DNA of 64,000 nt, from NCBI RefSeq assembly GCF_000715075.1, contig NC_134082.1:58429466-58493465 (forward strand), in the 5' to 3' direction. The position numbers and the translations under genes were made by a program. A model generated the notes under the pieces. That model did not search any database. It was not told the DNA's origin and saw nothing but the letters and a program-made list of their open reading frames with translations. Below, in pieces: positions 34,362 through 46,944 of the stretch. Position 1 is the first letter of the stretch, and every line of letters begins with the position of its first letter. This stretch comes from Nicotiana tabacum. Lineage: Eukaryota; Streptophyta; Magnoliopsida; Solanales; Solanaceae.

Positions 34362-37002
34362 TGTAACGACCAGACTGGTCGTTTGAGCTCTAACGTGTTA
34401 TTCAGCAGTTTGAGGCAATGAGCAGCTTCGCTTCAGGTATTATGACTTGTACGGATAGTCGGAATTGAATTCCGAGAAGTTCAGAGTTGATTTGGGAAGA
34501 GAATTTTCATTTCGGAAGCCTTAAGTTGGAAGAATCGACTAAGATTGGATTTTTGGAGTAAACGACCTCAGAATAAGGATTTGAAAGTTTCAGCAGGTTC
34601 GTATGATGATTTCAGACTTGGACGTATATCCGGATCGGGTTTTGGAAGACCCAGGAACGTTTCAGCACCTATTGTAGAAGTTAGCATTTTTTGAAGAATT
34701 TCATAAGTTTGGGTTAAAGTGCATTTCAATGTTATCGATGTCCGTTTGGGATTTCGAGTCTGGGAGTAGCTCTATATGGTGATTCTGGATTGAAGTTCTA
34801 AAGTTCATTAAGCTTGGATTGGAGGCCGAATCATGATTTTAGCGTTGTTTGATATAATTTGAGGCCTTGGGCAAGTTCATAATGTGTTTTGGGATTGGTT
34901 GGTACGATTGGTTGGGGTCCCGGAGACCTCGGGTGGATTTCGGATGGTAAATGGATCAAAAAATGGAATTTGGCGGAGGTTTGATGCAGTTGGTATCTGG
35001 TGTAACCGCACCTGTGAGGTTTTGGCCGCAGGTAAGGAGCCACAGAAGCGGCCCTAAGGTCGCAGATGCGATTTGATGGGGGAGAGTTGGGACCGTAGAT
35101 GCGGTCATCTCGCCGCAGAAGCGAGACTGCACTTGCATAGGAGAGGACGCAGAAGCGGGAATGGGTTGGGAGCCCTAGACCGCATAAGCAGTGTTTGATC
35201 CGCACCTGTGGGACCGCAGATGCGAAAAGGTTGGAGGTAGTGTGCTCTTTAAAAATTGGGGTTGGCTCATTTTCACTCATTTTCTTTCATGGTAGCCAAT
35301 TTTGGAGCAACTTGGGAGTGTCATTTTCATCACCAAGTATGAGGTAAGTGGATTCTACTAGTTCTGAGTTAATACTTGGATTATATACGGATTTGAGCAT
35401 GAAAATTTGGTAGAAATTGTGGGTTTTTGGTAGGAGACCTAGAAATTTATATTTTGGTTTTTTACCACGATTTTGGGCATGGAATTAAGAGATAATCATA
35501 TACTAGAGTTCATGGGTAAACTTTATCTTTGAAAATTTTCGAAATCCGGGCACGTGGGCCTGAGGGCAATTTTGTCAACTTTTCGATCGGGGTTAGGAAT
35601 TGTTATAAATTGGATTGGAATGAGTAATTGAGCATATATTAATGGATTTGCATAATTGTTGGTTAGCTTTGGAGGATTTTGCATCGACTCCAGTATTCGG
35701 AAGGACATAGAATGCCGATTATGGATCTTTGGAGCGAGGTGAGTCTCCTTTCTAACCTTGTAAGAGGAAATTGTCCCCATAGGTGAAATAATCGGTTATG
35801 TGCTCCTATTTGTGGGGGCTACGTACGCACAAGGTGACGAGAGTTCGTGCATAGCTAGTATTATGTTTAAGTCTGGGTAGTCTAGGACCCAAAAGCATTT
35901 TATACTTGGAACATTGATAATCTTATTGACAGTAGAATTGCTTAAACCCTATCGAATTGGTAAATGAATGTCTAAAAGTATTAAACTTCATTTTTCTTAA
36001 ATCATTAAAAGAGAATTGGCTTTTATTTGGATAAAATTCCTCGATAAACTCTTAATTGGTTGTTTGAATATGTGTATCTATGTGTGCCTGCGTCGCACGT
36101 ATGATTCACGAGCGGGGTGTTTATTTATTTATGTTGACCGCATCGCATGTATGATTCATGAGAGGGGTAATAGTTGCATCTATGGTTCGCGTCGTTCGAT
36201 CCTCGACAATGTACATTTTACATTTATGTTAGATTGGATCGTACAACCTCAGCATGATATGTGCATGCTTGTATTGTTTACCTGAGATTTACAAATGTTG
36301 ATATTTGCCTTTCCTGGCCAGAGATCTATTGATAAAGATAATGAAGAGTAAATTTTTTGGAAATCCATTCTTATTTGGGAAGTTGTTTACTTGTTATCTG
36401 GCTTTATGAATTATAATTGTTTGCTTTATAAAATCCATGATCTCCTCACATTTTCACTATATTATCATTGGACCACTAGTAAGTGTCGAAGTCGACCTCT
36501 CGTCTCTACTTCTTCGAGATTAGACGAGGTACTTGCTGGGTACACTTTGTTTTCGTACTCATACTACACTTGTTGTGCATTTTTGTTGCACAGGCACATG
36601 CATCTCTAATGGCCTAGTGGGCGTAGCAACATGGTTGATATGGAGACCTAGGTGAGTTGCACTTATCGAGATGACCCGCAGCCAGCAGAGTCTTTTTCAG
36701 ATTACTGTATTTACTTTCTATCCAATATTGTATTCCGGAAGGTTGTTGTATTACATTATTTCCTAGAAATTGCTCATGCACTTGTGACACCGATTTCTGG
36801 GATGATTATGGGGTATTCTGTATTTACTTCTAAATATTCTTTTATTTATTTTCGTAAAGATTATCTTTTACTATCTGAATTGAAGGAAAATTTCAGTTTT
36901 CAAAATTATTAAGATAAGAATTAAATTAAGCATTTATGGTTGGCTTGCCTGACAGCGGTGTCCCGCGCCATCTCGACCCTTAGTGGATTTTGGGTCGTGA
37001 TA
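34362..37002 (+). repeat. 3' LTR of E (2641 bp)
   Basis: It starts TGTAACGACC and ends gggtcgtgata (the final CA has become TA), followed by GTTTA. Relative to the 5' copy it lacks about 235 bp after 34783, carries a roughly 55-bp tandem duplication near 36090-36170 and keeps about 60 bp near 36810-36865. CGC-N4-GCG array at 35005-35232. Confidence 0.9.
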
Positions 37003-37291
37003 GTTTATCATGATATGATTGCAATTATTATAGACAAATACTTATATTAACATTTTAAGCGATAAGATATGTTCCAGGAAAGAAGGAAACAAGTATATCC
37101 AAAAGAATAAGCCTGAAAAGAAGGCATGTATACGGGAAGATCGGTCTAAGGTCTGTATAAGCTCCTATCATAATATGGCTCTTTGCATTTATCCAACGAA
37201 CCTCCTAATAGACCTTTCTTTTAATCTTGATGCGTTAATTAAAATGGCACAAAAAATTATTATGATCGATGTATATATTATGGGATAACCT
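37003..37291. other. Unassigned DNA between elements E and C
   Basis: 289 bp of AT-rich sequence. It begins with the E target duplication and ends with AACCT, the C target duplication. It is the continuation of whatever lay at 15045 (Tat LTR or older DNA) and continues after 62804. I see no gene. Confidence 0.6.
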
Positions 37292-37808
37292 TGTTAGGAC
37301 CGAAAAAGTCAGGTGTCATGCGGAAGCTAGCAAAATAAACCTTGAACGACGATAAATCATACAACAAAGAAAAATATACCAAAAGAGACACAAACATTTA
37401 ATGTAGTTCGGTCAACTGACCTACGTTCACAGTGGAGATGAGCAATCCACAATATAAAAAGATAGTACAAAATATCGAGAGAACAACCTCACGTAGAGGC
37501 AAACACAAGTAACACACTAACACTTATCCCGTAAAGTTCTCCCCCTAAACACAACTCTCAAACCCCATATGACTACATTCTGAATGCTACTGAATGAGAA
37601 GGAAGGCTCCTCAATTTATAGAAGTCTAAACCTTTTCCTACAAGAAAATGGACTAGCCAAATATGAAAGAATTATAATTTCTTTCTACAAAAAGGAAAAT
37701 CCAATTATGGTAAACATGTTGCCTTTCCTTCAAGAGATAAGAAAACTTAATATGGTAAGAAAATCTGGACAAACACCTAACAATTCTAATCTGGACAAAC
37801 ACCTAATA
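37292..37808 (-). repeat. 3' LTR of C (517 bp)
   Basis: On the + strand it starts TGTTAGGACCG and ends cacctaata beside the PPT. A 25-bp unit (ATCTGGACAAACACCTAA) is tandemly duplicated at about 37762-37808, so there are two possible inner edges. On the minus strand a TATA box TATAAATTGA lies at 37611-37620, about 190 bp into the LTR. Confidence 0.85.
37611..37620 (-). promoter_or_regulatory. Candidate TATA box in C 3' LTR
   Basis: CTATAAATTGAGGAGCC on the minus strand; position within the LTR fits a copia promoter. No second full LTR exists for comparison because the 5' LTR is truncated. Confidence 0.5.
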
Positions 37809-38022
37809 ATTCTCCCCCTTGACCTGAATTTTCTGACAAAATAAACTTGATCCACCTTTTTCATATAGCCTTTAACAGGTCGTATCTCCAAATCTCCACC
37901 ACAATGTTTGATTCAATGTACGTACCGCATGCCAAGACAAAAATCACGACTATCATCAAATATGGTGCGGTTAGAACTAAACCCTCCAAGACGAACCTGT
38001 CTTGAACCTCGTTCTGATACCA
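37809..38022 (-). promoter_or_regulatory. C: PPT preceded by an internal PBS-like leader
   Basis: On the minus strand TGGTATCAGAAC (38022-38011) looks like a second PBS, followed by about 190 nt of leader (gaggttcaagacagg...) and the PPT tcaagggggagaat (37822-37809). A PBS belongs at the other end of the element, so this segment seems to come from a different, probably short non-autonomous, element. Confidence 0.65.
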
Positions 38023-39764
38023 CTTGTTAGGTAAAGCTCTCTTACCTTATGGCAATTTCACTAACACATATGTGCCATTCTTATGGAGTGACTTCATCTT
38101 ATCTTCCATGGCTTCTATCCACTGATCTTTGTGAGTATCTTGCATGGATTCATCATAGCTTTCAGGTTCTCCCATGTCAGTCAAAAGTACATACTCATCA
38201 GGAAGATAGCGCATGGATTTTTGCTTCTCCCTTATAGATCTTCTAAGAGAGGTTTCGGGAGCATTCAAAGTAGTTACCTGAGTAGGAATTGGTTGTTGAT
38301 CAACCACAACTTCATCAACTGGAGCATCCATAACATCTATACCATGATGATCATTTTGATCTTGATCACTATATTCATTATTGTCTTAGGTTCCTTCATG
38401 TGCAATAGGTGCCTTAGTAATAGAAACTGGATCAATATCAACTAAGCTCTCATTATTCTGAGAATCTGTCTTCTCAGTTTTTCAATATCTTCAATAGTCT
38501 AGTCTTCAAATAATATTGCATCATGACTTCTAATAAGTTTATTGTCAATTGGATCGTAAAAACGATACCCAAACTCATCTTGACCATAACTGATAAAGAT
38601 GCACCGCTTAGTTTTGACATCTAGTTTCGATCTTTCATCTTTATGAACATGCACACAAGCTTTACACCCAAAAATTCTCAGGTGATCATAAGAAACATCT
38701 TTAACAAACCAAACTTTGTCTAGGACATTACGGTTCAAAGCAACAGCAGGAGACAAATTGATAAGATAGGCAACAGTATTAAGTGCTTCCGCCCAAAATG
38801 TATTTGGAAGTTTAGCATCTAAAAGTAGGCATCTAACTCTTTCAAGTAGAGTTCTATTCATCCTCTCTGCCAAACCATTCAATTGAGGTATCTTGGGCGG
38901 AGTTTTCTAATGACGAATTCCTTGTTCCTTGCAATAGTTATCAAAGGGACCACAATATTCACCACCATTGTCAGTACGAATACATTTTAATTTCTTCCTT
39001 GTCTGTCTCTCAGCTAATGCCAGAAATTCTCTAATCACGCCAAGTGTTTGACCTTTAGATTTCAAAGGATACACCCAGAACTTACGAGAATGATCATCAA
39101 TGAAGGCCACAAAGTAAAGTGCACCACCTTTTGACTTTACTTTAAAAGGACTACACAAATCAGAGTGTACTAGCTCAAATAAATCGGGCTTTCTTGAGGG
39201 AGGATGGCTATGAAAGGAAACCCTTTTCTGTTTGCCATCTAAATAATGGATACACCTTTTCAGCTTTGTTTGTTTTACTCCAGAAAGTTAACTTTTCTTA
39301 GCCAAACATGTAATCCCCCTCTCGCTTATATGACTCAATCTTCTGTGCTGCAATTCTGATAAAGTATCACTTTCCACCAGATTTATTGAGTCATTAAGAA
39401 TAGAGCCCTATGTCACATATAAATGACCATACTTGACTTCTCGATCCACTACTAACGAGCCTTTAGTGAGCTTCCATTAGCCATTAAAGAGGCCATTATG
39501 ATAACCTTCATCGTCTAATCTTCCTGCGGAGATCAAATTGAAAGGAAAGCGTGGAGCATGCTTGACATCTTGAAGAACTAACGTTGAATCATTATTAATT
39601 TTCAAACAAACTGTGCCAACACCAAACACTTTAACTTCACTAGCATTGCCCATCTTTAACACTCCAGAATCAATAGGAGTATAAGATGAGAAAAAGTGTT
39701 TTCTTGGTGTGACATGTGAGGTAGCTCCATAATCTACTATCCAACTCGTCTCATGGGATACCAA
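38020..39764 (-). pseudogene. C protease, integrase and start of RT
   Basis: 39477-39764: protease loop WIVDYGATSHVT, with Tyr in place of the catalytic-loop Ser. 39159-39476: pre-integrase in broken frames. 38907-39158: integrase core (LYFVAFIDDHSRKFWVY, RTDNGGEYCG). 38499-38882: integrase C-terminus starting NGLAERMNRTLLERV with the catalytic Glu, and LRIFGCKACVHV. 38047-38331: start of RT, ending ...NGTYVLVKLP then a stop; the frame continues GKRAL and joins PBS sequence at 38020-38028. Stops and frameshifts throughout. Confidence 0.85.
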
Positions 39765-40504
39765 ATTGATGACATTTTGTGATGACTCAAAAGGTAATCT
39801 CTTGTTTTAGAACTCAAATTTGTGTTCTGAGGCCATAAAACCCTCCTTTTGTTTTACCTTAATTTGCGTGCGCAGTTTGAACGCATTTCCGGAAAGCTTT
39901 TATGTGAAATTTAAGAAACATAATGAACGTGGCCTTAAAAATTGGTTAAAGTTGATTTCGGTCAATATTTTTGGTAAACAAACCCAGACCCGTGATTTGG
40001 TAGTCCCATAGGGCCCGTAGTAAAATATGGGACTTGGGCGTATGTCCAAAATCGAATTTCGAGGTCCCTAGCCCGATAAAAGAATTTTTAAAGAAAATTG
40101 CTTTCAAGAAAATATAAAGGCTTTTGGAAATGAAATGGTGTATGTTTTGATGGTATCGAGCCCGTTTCTTGGTTTCGGACCTCGGTACAGGTTTTAAATA
40201 ATAATTAAGTTGAATCTATAAAATTTGGTAACAATCGGAGTTGATTTGGTATGAATCAGGCCTTTAGTTGTGAAAATGGAAATTTTATTACTCTTAAAGA
40301 ATTTCATGACTTTGAGGTTGAATTCATAGTTGTTTATGTTATTTTGATGATTTGATCGCACGAGTAAGTCCATATGATGTTTTTAGATTTATGTGCATGT
40401 TTGGTTTGGATCCCCGAGGGCTCGGCTGAGTTTTGTATAGGCAACGGGGTAAGTTTGGACTTAGATAAAATTGTTGTCGCAACTGGTATGTGTTGCAGGC
40501 TTTG

Positions 40505-40785
40505 ATCTCTCAATTGCAAGGTCAGGTTTCGCAATTGCGAGCCCAATAGGCTTGGCAATTGCGAGGGCTTGATCGCATTTACGAGGAAAGCCCAGGCCTG
40601 CCTTGTTCGCATTTGCGAACTTTTCTTTGCAATTGCGAATCCATCAGGGAAGGGAAGTCATCGCAATTGCAACCAATAGCTCGCAATAGTGAAGGAAGCA
40701 GACATGCAGTAGGTTCGCAATTGCGAAGCCTGTTTCGCATTTGCGAGCTTCGCAGCTCCTGTCGCAATTGCAAATTCTGCGACCT
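40505..40785 (+). repeat. CGCAATTGCG word array in A 5' LTR
   Basis: TCGCAATTGCGA, a perfect 12-bp palindrome, and variants (TCGCATTTGCGA, GGCAATTGCGA) recur about a dozen times in 280 bp. The 3' LTR copy is at about 49060-49345. Several copies are degraded at the CpG (TTGCAATTGCAA). Confidence 0.85.
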
Positions 40786-41810
40786 GTTAAGTGGGATTTT
40801 GACGGGATTTAAACTCACAATTTCAAATTTTCAAACCCTAAGCTCCCATAGGCGATTTTCCAAAGAAACGTTATTCCCCAAATCGTAGGTAAACAACTTC
40901 CAACTCATTTCTTTCAATCTACTTTACTTTATCTTTTTACATGATTTCATCTCAAAATATAAGGGTTTTCATGGGAAATTGGGTGTTTTTGGGTAGAAAT
41001 TAGGATTTTCAAATTTTGGGGATTTGGACCTCAATTTGAGGTCGGAATAAAAACTAATTGCATATTTGGGTTCGTGGGTGAATGGGTAGTCGGGTTTTGG
41101 TTCGAACTTTGAGTTTTAACCAAGCGGGTCCGGGGTCGATTTTTGACTTTTTGGGGAAAACATTTGGGAATTCATATTCATGCATTAGAATTGGGCAATT
41201 TAGCATTTGTTGATGTTATTGAATTAATTATGGCTAGATACGAGTGAATTGGTGGTGGAACTAAGAAGTAAAGCGGTTATTGAGTGTTGAATTACCCGTT
41301 GGCTTGAAGTAAGTATTTGGTTTAACCTTGACTTGAGAGAATAGGAATGCCCGACTTGTATGCTATGTGAAATCTCATGTGTGTGGTGTATAGGTAAGGT
41401 GACGAGTACCTATGCGCCACCAAATTTCCATTTTTAATTCGTTCCCTTCCCCGTTTCCTATTATATCATTCCGTGTCTTAATTGCTACCTGCTTAAACTA
41501 TTTCCATGCTTTAATTGCTATTGACATAAATGTCTCCATGGGTAATTGTTTCATATTTACTGTTGTCCTTGTATTTGGAGTATCTAATTGTTTTGCGGTT
41601 CCGTTTATTTATATTGTTAGCTTGTATTGAGTTATTGGTGCCTTATGATATACCTTGGTTGGTCTTGCTGATTAGCCTTCATGGGTGAAGTTCGTAATCA
41701 TAGTAATATTCCATTGTGCAAGTTGAAGTATAGAAATATGGAAATTGAGTTAACTTGTGAAATACTTTGTATTTTCTCTTTGTGATTGGTGTTGATATAT
41801 ACATATGTTA

Positions 41811-42360
41811 GGATCGGGTTGCACGCCACAGTAGGAGGAATAAGGGAGGAAAGTAATTGTCTGGTGGGGTCGGGTTGCATGTCGCAATAAGGAGTAATAA
41901 GGAAGGACAGGTGGGATCGGGTTGTGCACCGCAACAAGGAGTAATAAGGGAGAATGTTGATACTATTATTGTTGGATTATTGATACTGATGTTGTTTATA
42001 TGGTGGGATCGGGATGCACGCTGCAACATGTGGAACAAGGGAGGAAAGTGATTATCTGGTGGGGTCAGGTTGCACGCCGCAACACGGAGTAATAAGGAAG
42101 GACAGGTGGGATCGGGTTGCACGCCGCAACAAGGAGGAATAAGGGAGAATGTTGATACTGTTATTGTTGGATTATTGATATTGATGTTGTTTATATGGTG
42201 GTATCGGGATGCACGCCGCATCAGTTATGTTTTTTGGCATTGGTGGGATCGGGTTGCGCGCCGCAACAAGGAGGAATAAGGGAGAATGTTGATACTGTTA
42301 TTGTTGGATTATTGATACTGATGTTGTTTATTTGGTGGGATCGGGATGCACGCCATATCA
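41811..42360 (+). repeat. Tandem hairpin-word array in A 5' LTR
   Basis: About ten copies of a word of the form GGATCGGGTTGCACGCCGCAAC, spaced by GGAGGAATAAGG or by a longer unit with GTTGATACTGTTATTGTTGG. The 15-bp core has 5-bp inverted arms: at 41818, 41874, 41921, 42013, 42069, 42116, 42208, 42253 and 42345. At 42208-42222 both arms are changed together (GATGC/GCATC). Confidence 0.85.
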
Positions 42361-43083
42361 GTTATGTTTCATGGCAATTATTTCTATTGAAAGTCTATTA
42401 TTGAGATATTGAAATAAAAACCTAAGGATTGGTTATAGCTGAAAAGTAGTAGTAGAACAGTTGGATTCTGAATTTACTTAGTGCTAATTATTGTTTATTT
42501 ACACTTTGTATTTCCTTCTTGTTTAGTATAAACTATTGCAAGTTGTGTATGTTGTATGCCCCGCCGTAGCATCGTCACTACTTCGTCGAGGTTAGGCTCG
42601 GCACTTACCAGTACATGGGGTCGATTGTACTGATACTGCACTTTGCATTTCCTGTGCAGATTTCGGAGCTAGTGGCTGATCAGAGTTCGAGAGTGCTGCC
42701 TTCAGTTTAGGAGACCCAAGGTAGTCCTGCAGACGTCCGCAGGCCATGGCGTCCCCTTCCACCTTTATTGTATTATATTTTTACTTTTCCTCCGAAATAG
42801 ATGTATATTTTTCTTTCAGACCCTTACTTGTAGTAATCATAGACAGTTCGTGAGTTGTGACTCCAATTCTAGGTGGATGTTATTTCGAATTTTTTTATTG
42901 TTCTAAGTTAAGATTTTAAATTGTTTCTTCCGCATTTATTTCTGTTTTCCTTTTGTTTGGTCTTAAACATCTGAATGATAAAGGGAAAAAAATGTGTAAT
43001 AAATTTTGACGTTGGCTTGCCTAGCGAGTTCAATGCTAGGCTCCATCACGGCCCAAAGTTGGGAAATTCGGATCATGACAAGG

Positions 43084-43276
43084 TTGTATCAGAGCTCTAG
43101 GTTGCTTAGGTCTCACAATTCACGAAAACGCTTAGTAGAGTCTAAGGGATCGGTACGGAGACGTCTGTGTTTATCCCCCAGAGGCTACGGAGTTAGGAAC
43201 AGTTTCACTTCTATTCATCTCTATCATGTAATTTGATCTCAAAGCTAATTGAATTCACTACTATGTTCTTTCGCAG
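43084..43276 (+). promoter_or_regulatory. PBS and leader of A, ending in an acceptor-like tract
   Basis: TTGTATCAGAGC at 43084-43095 is a one-base variant of the methionine-type PBS. The leader carries the words shared with E. It ends ctatgttctttcgcAG directly before ATG 43277, a good match to a plant 3' splice site. Confidence 0.7.
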
Positions 43277-44890
43277 ATGGCAAGAATGTGTACCACTTCA
43301 TCAACTTATATATAGTCCGAGCCCCCAGCAACAGCTCCTACGAGGGGTAGAGGATGAGGTTGAGGCCGTGCTAGAGGCTAAGGCAAGGGCAGAGCACAGC
43401 CCAGAGCAATAACACCAGCGGCGGAGCCTTAGGTTGGGTTTGATGATGAGGTTCCGGCCCAGACCGTTCTAGCGGGACCAGCTTAGGTCCCAGAGGGGTT
43501 CATAGCTACTCCAGTACTCCAGGATGCTCTGGTCCGTCTAGTGGGCCTTATGGAGAGTGTCACTCAGGCAGGCATACTTCATGTGGAACCAGTCGTCTCT
43601 CAGGCTGGGGAGGAGCACAGACTCCCTCTACTCGCACTCCGGGGCAGATGGCTCCATAATTTCAGACTCCCCCAGCTCAGCCAATTTGGGTAGTTCCACC
43701 GGTTGTTATAGCTTAGACCGGTGATAGATCAGCTATGTCTTTAGATGCTTTGTGGAGATTGGACAGGTTCACTAAGCTCTTTTTACTACTACCTATGGCA
43801 GTAAATCTTCAGAGGATCCCCAAGACTGCTTGGATAGTTGTCATGAGGTTCTTCAGAACATGGGGATAGTGGAGACCAATAGGGTCACCTTTGCTGCTGT
43901 TCGCTTATCAGGTTCCGCCAAGAAATGGTGGAGGGATTTTTGTTTGGCTAGACCAGTTGGGTCGCCTGATTGTCTTGGGATCAGTTTTCTCAGCTATTTC
44001 TGGAGAAGTTTCTTCCCGTCACTCATAGGGGAACTATCGGAGGCAGTTTAAGCGTCTCCAGCAAGGTTCTATGACCGACACGAAGTATGAGACCAAATTT
44101 ATTGACTTGGTCCATCATGCTCTTCTTATACTTCCCATCGAGAGAGAGAGAGAGAGAGAGAGAGAATGGGTGAGGAGGTTTATTGAGTGACTCGCTCAGC
44201 CTATAAGATTGCAGATGGCTAAGGAGATAGGGAGCGAGATTTCTTTCCAAGATACGGCCAATGTGGCCCGATGAGTTGAAGCAGTTCTATTTCAGGGGAG
44301 TGGTCAGGGGTCTGACAAGAGGCCTCGTCATTCGGGTAGGTTCAATGGTGCCTCGTCTGGAGGCATGGATTCTTTTGGTAGGGGTTATCCTCCTAGGCCG
44401 TTTCACTCATCACTTCAGGCATCTCACAGAGCTTCGGGGGGTGGTTCTTATGTACCTGCTTCAGGACAGCCAGCTCCTATCAGAGCACCTCTTCTTTAGA
44501 GGTATTATCATGGTCAGCGCCCGCCAGGGTCAGTCTCAGTTTCCTCAGCCGCATCATTCAGGAGGATGTTTTGAGTGCGGTGAGTATGGTCATATCCGGA
44601 GGGCTTGTCCGAGATTAGTGGGCGTTCGGTCGCAGCAGCAGAGTTCTCATGCCATGATTTCGGCACCACCCACCTGGCTAGCTAGAGGCAAGGGTTAGGG
44701 AGCCATAGGTAGGGGTCAGCCCATTAGAGGTGGAGGTCAAGCCATTAGAGGTGGAGGCCAGGCCGCTAGGGGTAGAGGCCAGCCAGCAGGAGGCCGTCCC
44801 AGAGATATAGTTCAGGGTGGTGGGGCCCAGACCCAATGTTATGCTTTTCCAGCCAGGCCTGAGGCTGAGTCCTATGATGTTGTTATCATA
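43277..44890 (+). pseudogene. A gag
   Basis: ATG 43277 opens MARMCTTSSTYI followed at once by TAG and several TGA/TAG in an Arg/Gly-rich stretch. The capsid part is seen at 43830-44051 (VTFAAVRLSGSAKKWWRDFC). A (GA)n run at about 44140-44165 disturbs the frame. A zinc knuckle CFECGEYGHIRRACPR is intact (about 44560-44610), followed by Gly/Gln-rich repeats (44700-44820). Gag makes particles and binds RNA; this copy is dead. Confidence 0.82.
44139..44165. repeat. (GA)n microsatellite in A gag
   Basis: An uninterrupted GA dinucleotide run of about 13 units lies within the gag frame and probably arose after the element died, or contributed to the frameshift. Confidence 0.9.
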
Positions 44891-46290
44891 GGAACTATTT
44901 TGGTTTGTAGTAGAGATGCTTCAGTTATATTTGATCCAGGGTCTGCGTACTCGTATGTGTCTTTTTATTTTTCTTCATATTTGGTTATGCCCCATGATTC
45001 TTTGATTTCTCCCGTATATGTGTCTATGCCAGTGGGTGATTCTATTATTGTAGATCGTGTCTATCGTTCGGGCATGGTTGTTATTGGGAGTGTTGAGACT
45101 AGAGTAGACCTCATACTCCTCGATGTGGTTGATTTCGATATTATTCTAGGGATGGATTGGCTATCACCTTACCACAATATATTGGGTTGTCATGCCAAGA
45201 CCGTGACCTTGGCCTTGATAGGGTTGCCTCGATTGGAGTGGAGAAGGACTCCTGGTCATTCTACTAGTAGGGTCATTTCTTATATGAAGGCTCGGTGTAT
45301 GGTCGATAAGGGATGTTTAGATTATTTGGCTTATGTTCGTCATTCTAGTGCTGAGGTTCCTTCTATGGATTATGTGCCAGTTGTTCGGGAGTTTCCAAAG
45401 GTATTTCCTGCAGAACTTTCGGAAATGCCACCCGACAGGGATATTGACTTTTGCATTGATTTGGCTCCGGACACTCAGCCCATTTTTATTTCGCCATATT
45501 GTATGGCCCTGCAAGAGTTGAATTAATTGAAAGAACAGTTGCAGGACTTGCTGGATAAAGGCTTTATTAGACCTAGTGTCTCGCCTTGGGGTGCGCCAGT
45601 GTTGTTCGTTAAGAAGAAGGATGGGTCGATGAGGATGTGCATAGATTATCGGCAGTTGAATAAAGTCACCATCAAGAACAAGTATCCATTGCCGAGGAAT
45701 GATGATTTGTTTGATCCGCTTCAGGGTGCCAAAGTGTTTTCAAATATTAATTTGAGATCTGGCGACCATCAGTTAAGGATTAAGGCATCTGATGTCCCTA
45801 AGACAGCTTTTTGCACTCGGTACGGGCATTATGAGTTCTTAGTGATGTCATTTGGGTTGACAAATTCCCCATCAACTTTTATGGATTTAATGAACCAGGT
45901 GGTCAAGCCTTATCTGGATTCCTTTGTGATTGTCTTCATTGATGATATTTTGATCTATTGCCGCAGTCGATAGGAGCATGAGCAATATCTTCAAGTCGCT
46001 CTTCAGACTTTGAGAGACAGTCAGTTGTATGCTAAGTTTTCGAAGTGTGACTTCTGGTTGAGTTCAGTTGCTTTCTTAGGTCATGTTGTATCAGCAGAGG
46101 GAATCAAGTGGATCCGAAGAAGATAGAGGCAGTCAAGGACTGGCCTAGACCCACATCAACTATAGAGATCCAGAGTTTCTTGGGTTTGGCGGGTTATTAC
46201 CTTTGGTTTGTGGAGGGGTTTTCATCTATAGCAGCCCCGATGACCAGGTTAACCTAGAGGGGTGCCCAGTTTAGGTGGTCGGACGAATGT
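44891..46290 (+). pseudogene. A protease and reverse transcriptase
   Basis: 44900-45526: protease loop ASVIFDPGSAYSYVS and DFDIILGMDWLSPYH. A TAA at 45524-45526 interrupts just before the RT block. 45527-45973: [45 protein letters not shown], and the intact catalytic VFIDDILIY, then TAG. To 46108 the thumb ([19 protein letters not shown]) is open, then a frameshift. The polymerase motif itself is undamaged, but the frame is not. Confidence 0.88.
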
Positions 46291-46944
46291 AAGGTGAGCT
46301 TTCAGAAGCTCAAGATAGCTTTGACTACGGCACCGGTGTTGGTTTTGCCTAAAGGTTCAGGGCTACATACAGTATATTGTGACGCATCTCGTATTGGACA
46401 TAGTGCGGTGTTGATGCAGAATGGCAAGGTTATTGCATATGCTTCGCGACAGTTGAAGATTCAGCAAAAGAATTATCTAGTTCATGATTTGGAGTTAGCA
46501 GCCATTATTCACGCACTGAAGATTTAGAGACATTACTTATATGGCGTGTCATGTGAGGTGTTCACATATCACAAGAGTTTGCAGTATTTGTTCAAGCAAA
46601 AAGAGCTCAATTTGAGGCAGAGAAGGTGGTTGGAGCTATTGAAATATTATGATATCACCATCTTCTATCATCCGGGGAAGGCCAATGTAGTGGTTGATTC
46701 TTTGATTAGGAAGTCATCTAGTATGGGCAGCCTTGCGTATATTTCGGTCGGTGAGAAACCGCTTGCTTTGGATGTTCAAACTTTAGCCAATCGGTTTGTA
46801 AGGTTGGATGTTTCTGAGCCCAATCGTGTTTTGGCTTGTACAGTCGCTCAGTCTTCATTATTTGAGCATATCAGAGATCGGCAGTATGATGACCCTCACT
46901 TGCTTGCCCTTAGGGACACAGTGCGACACGGTGGTGCCAAGTAG
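46291..46944 (+). pseudogene. A RNase H
   Basis: 46294-46527: [30 protein letters not shown] with the first active-site Asp, then [18 protein letters not shown] with Glu, ending in TAG for Trp. 46546-46944: [24 protein letters not shown] and [14 protein letters not shown]. Two stops only, so the domain is fairly well kept. Confidence 0.87.

Larger units (their letters stand above)
15051..37002 (+). mobile_element. E: large non-coding gypsy-type element (LARD-like), with two nested insertions
   Basis: GTTTA occurs at 15046-15050 and 37003-37007 as the target duplication. LTRs occupy 15051-17815 plus 27876-27909, and 34362-37002. PBS at 27913 and a worn PPT at 34350-34361 complete the outline. 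After removing the SIRE and hAT insertions the internal region is about 4.4 kb, and I recognise no gag or pol domain in it. It is therefore best described as a non-autonomous element of LARD type, perhaps mobilised by a Tekay-like partner whose leader it shares. Confidence 0.85.
39778..43080 (+). repeat. 5' LTR of A (3303 bp)
   Basis: It starts TGTGATGACTC and ends ggatcatgaca. In order it holds a conserved TATA-like AATATAAAGG (40111-40120), a CGC-N4-GCG word array (about 40505-40785), a donor-like TAG|GTAAAC (GT at 40889-40890) and a tandem array of hairpin words (41811-42360). The 3' copy repeats all of these. Confidence 0.9.

Noticed and set aside
41811..42360. CRISPR-like regular repeats
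   Set aside because: Repeat spacing is irregular, spacers are themselves repeated, and the context is a plant LTR; no cas genes.
41808..42404. Repeated peptide frames on both strands (Cys/Pro-rich, e.g. CCGVQPDPTCPSLL) that look like a repeat protein
   Set aside because: They are translations of the tandem hairpin-word array in A's LTR; the same words give similar peptides at 50141-50733 and lie in non-coding LTR.
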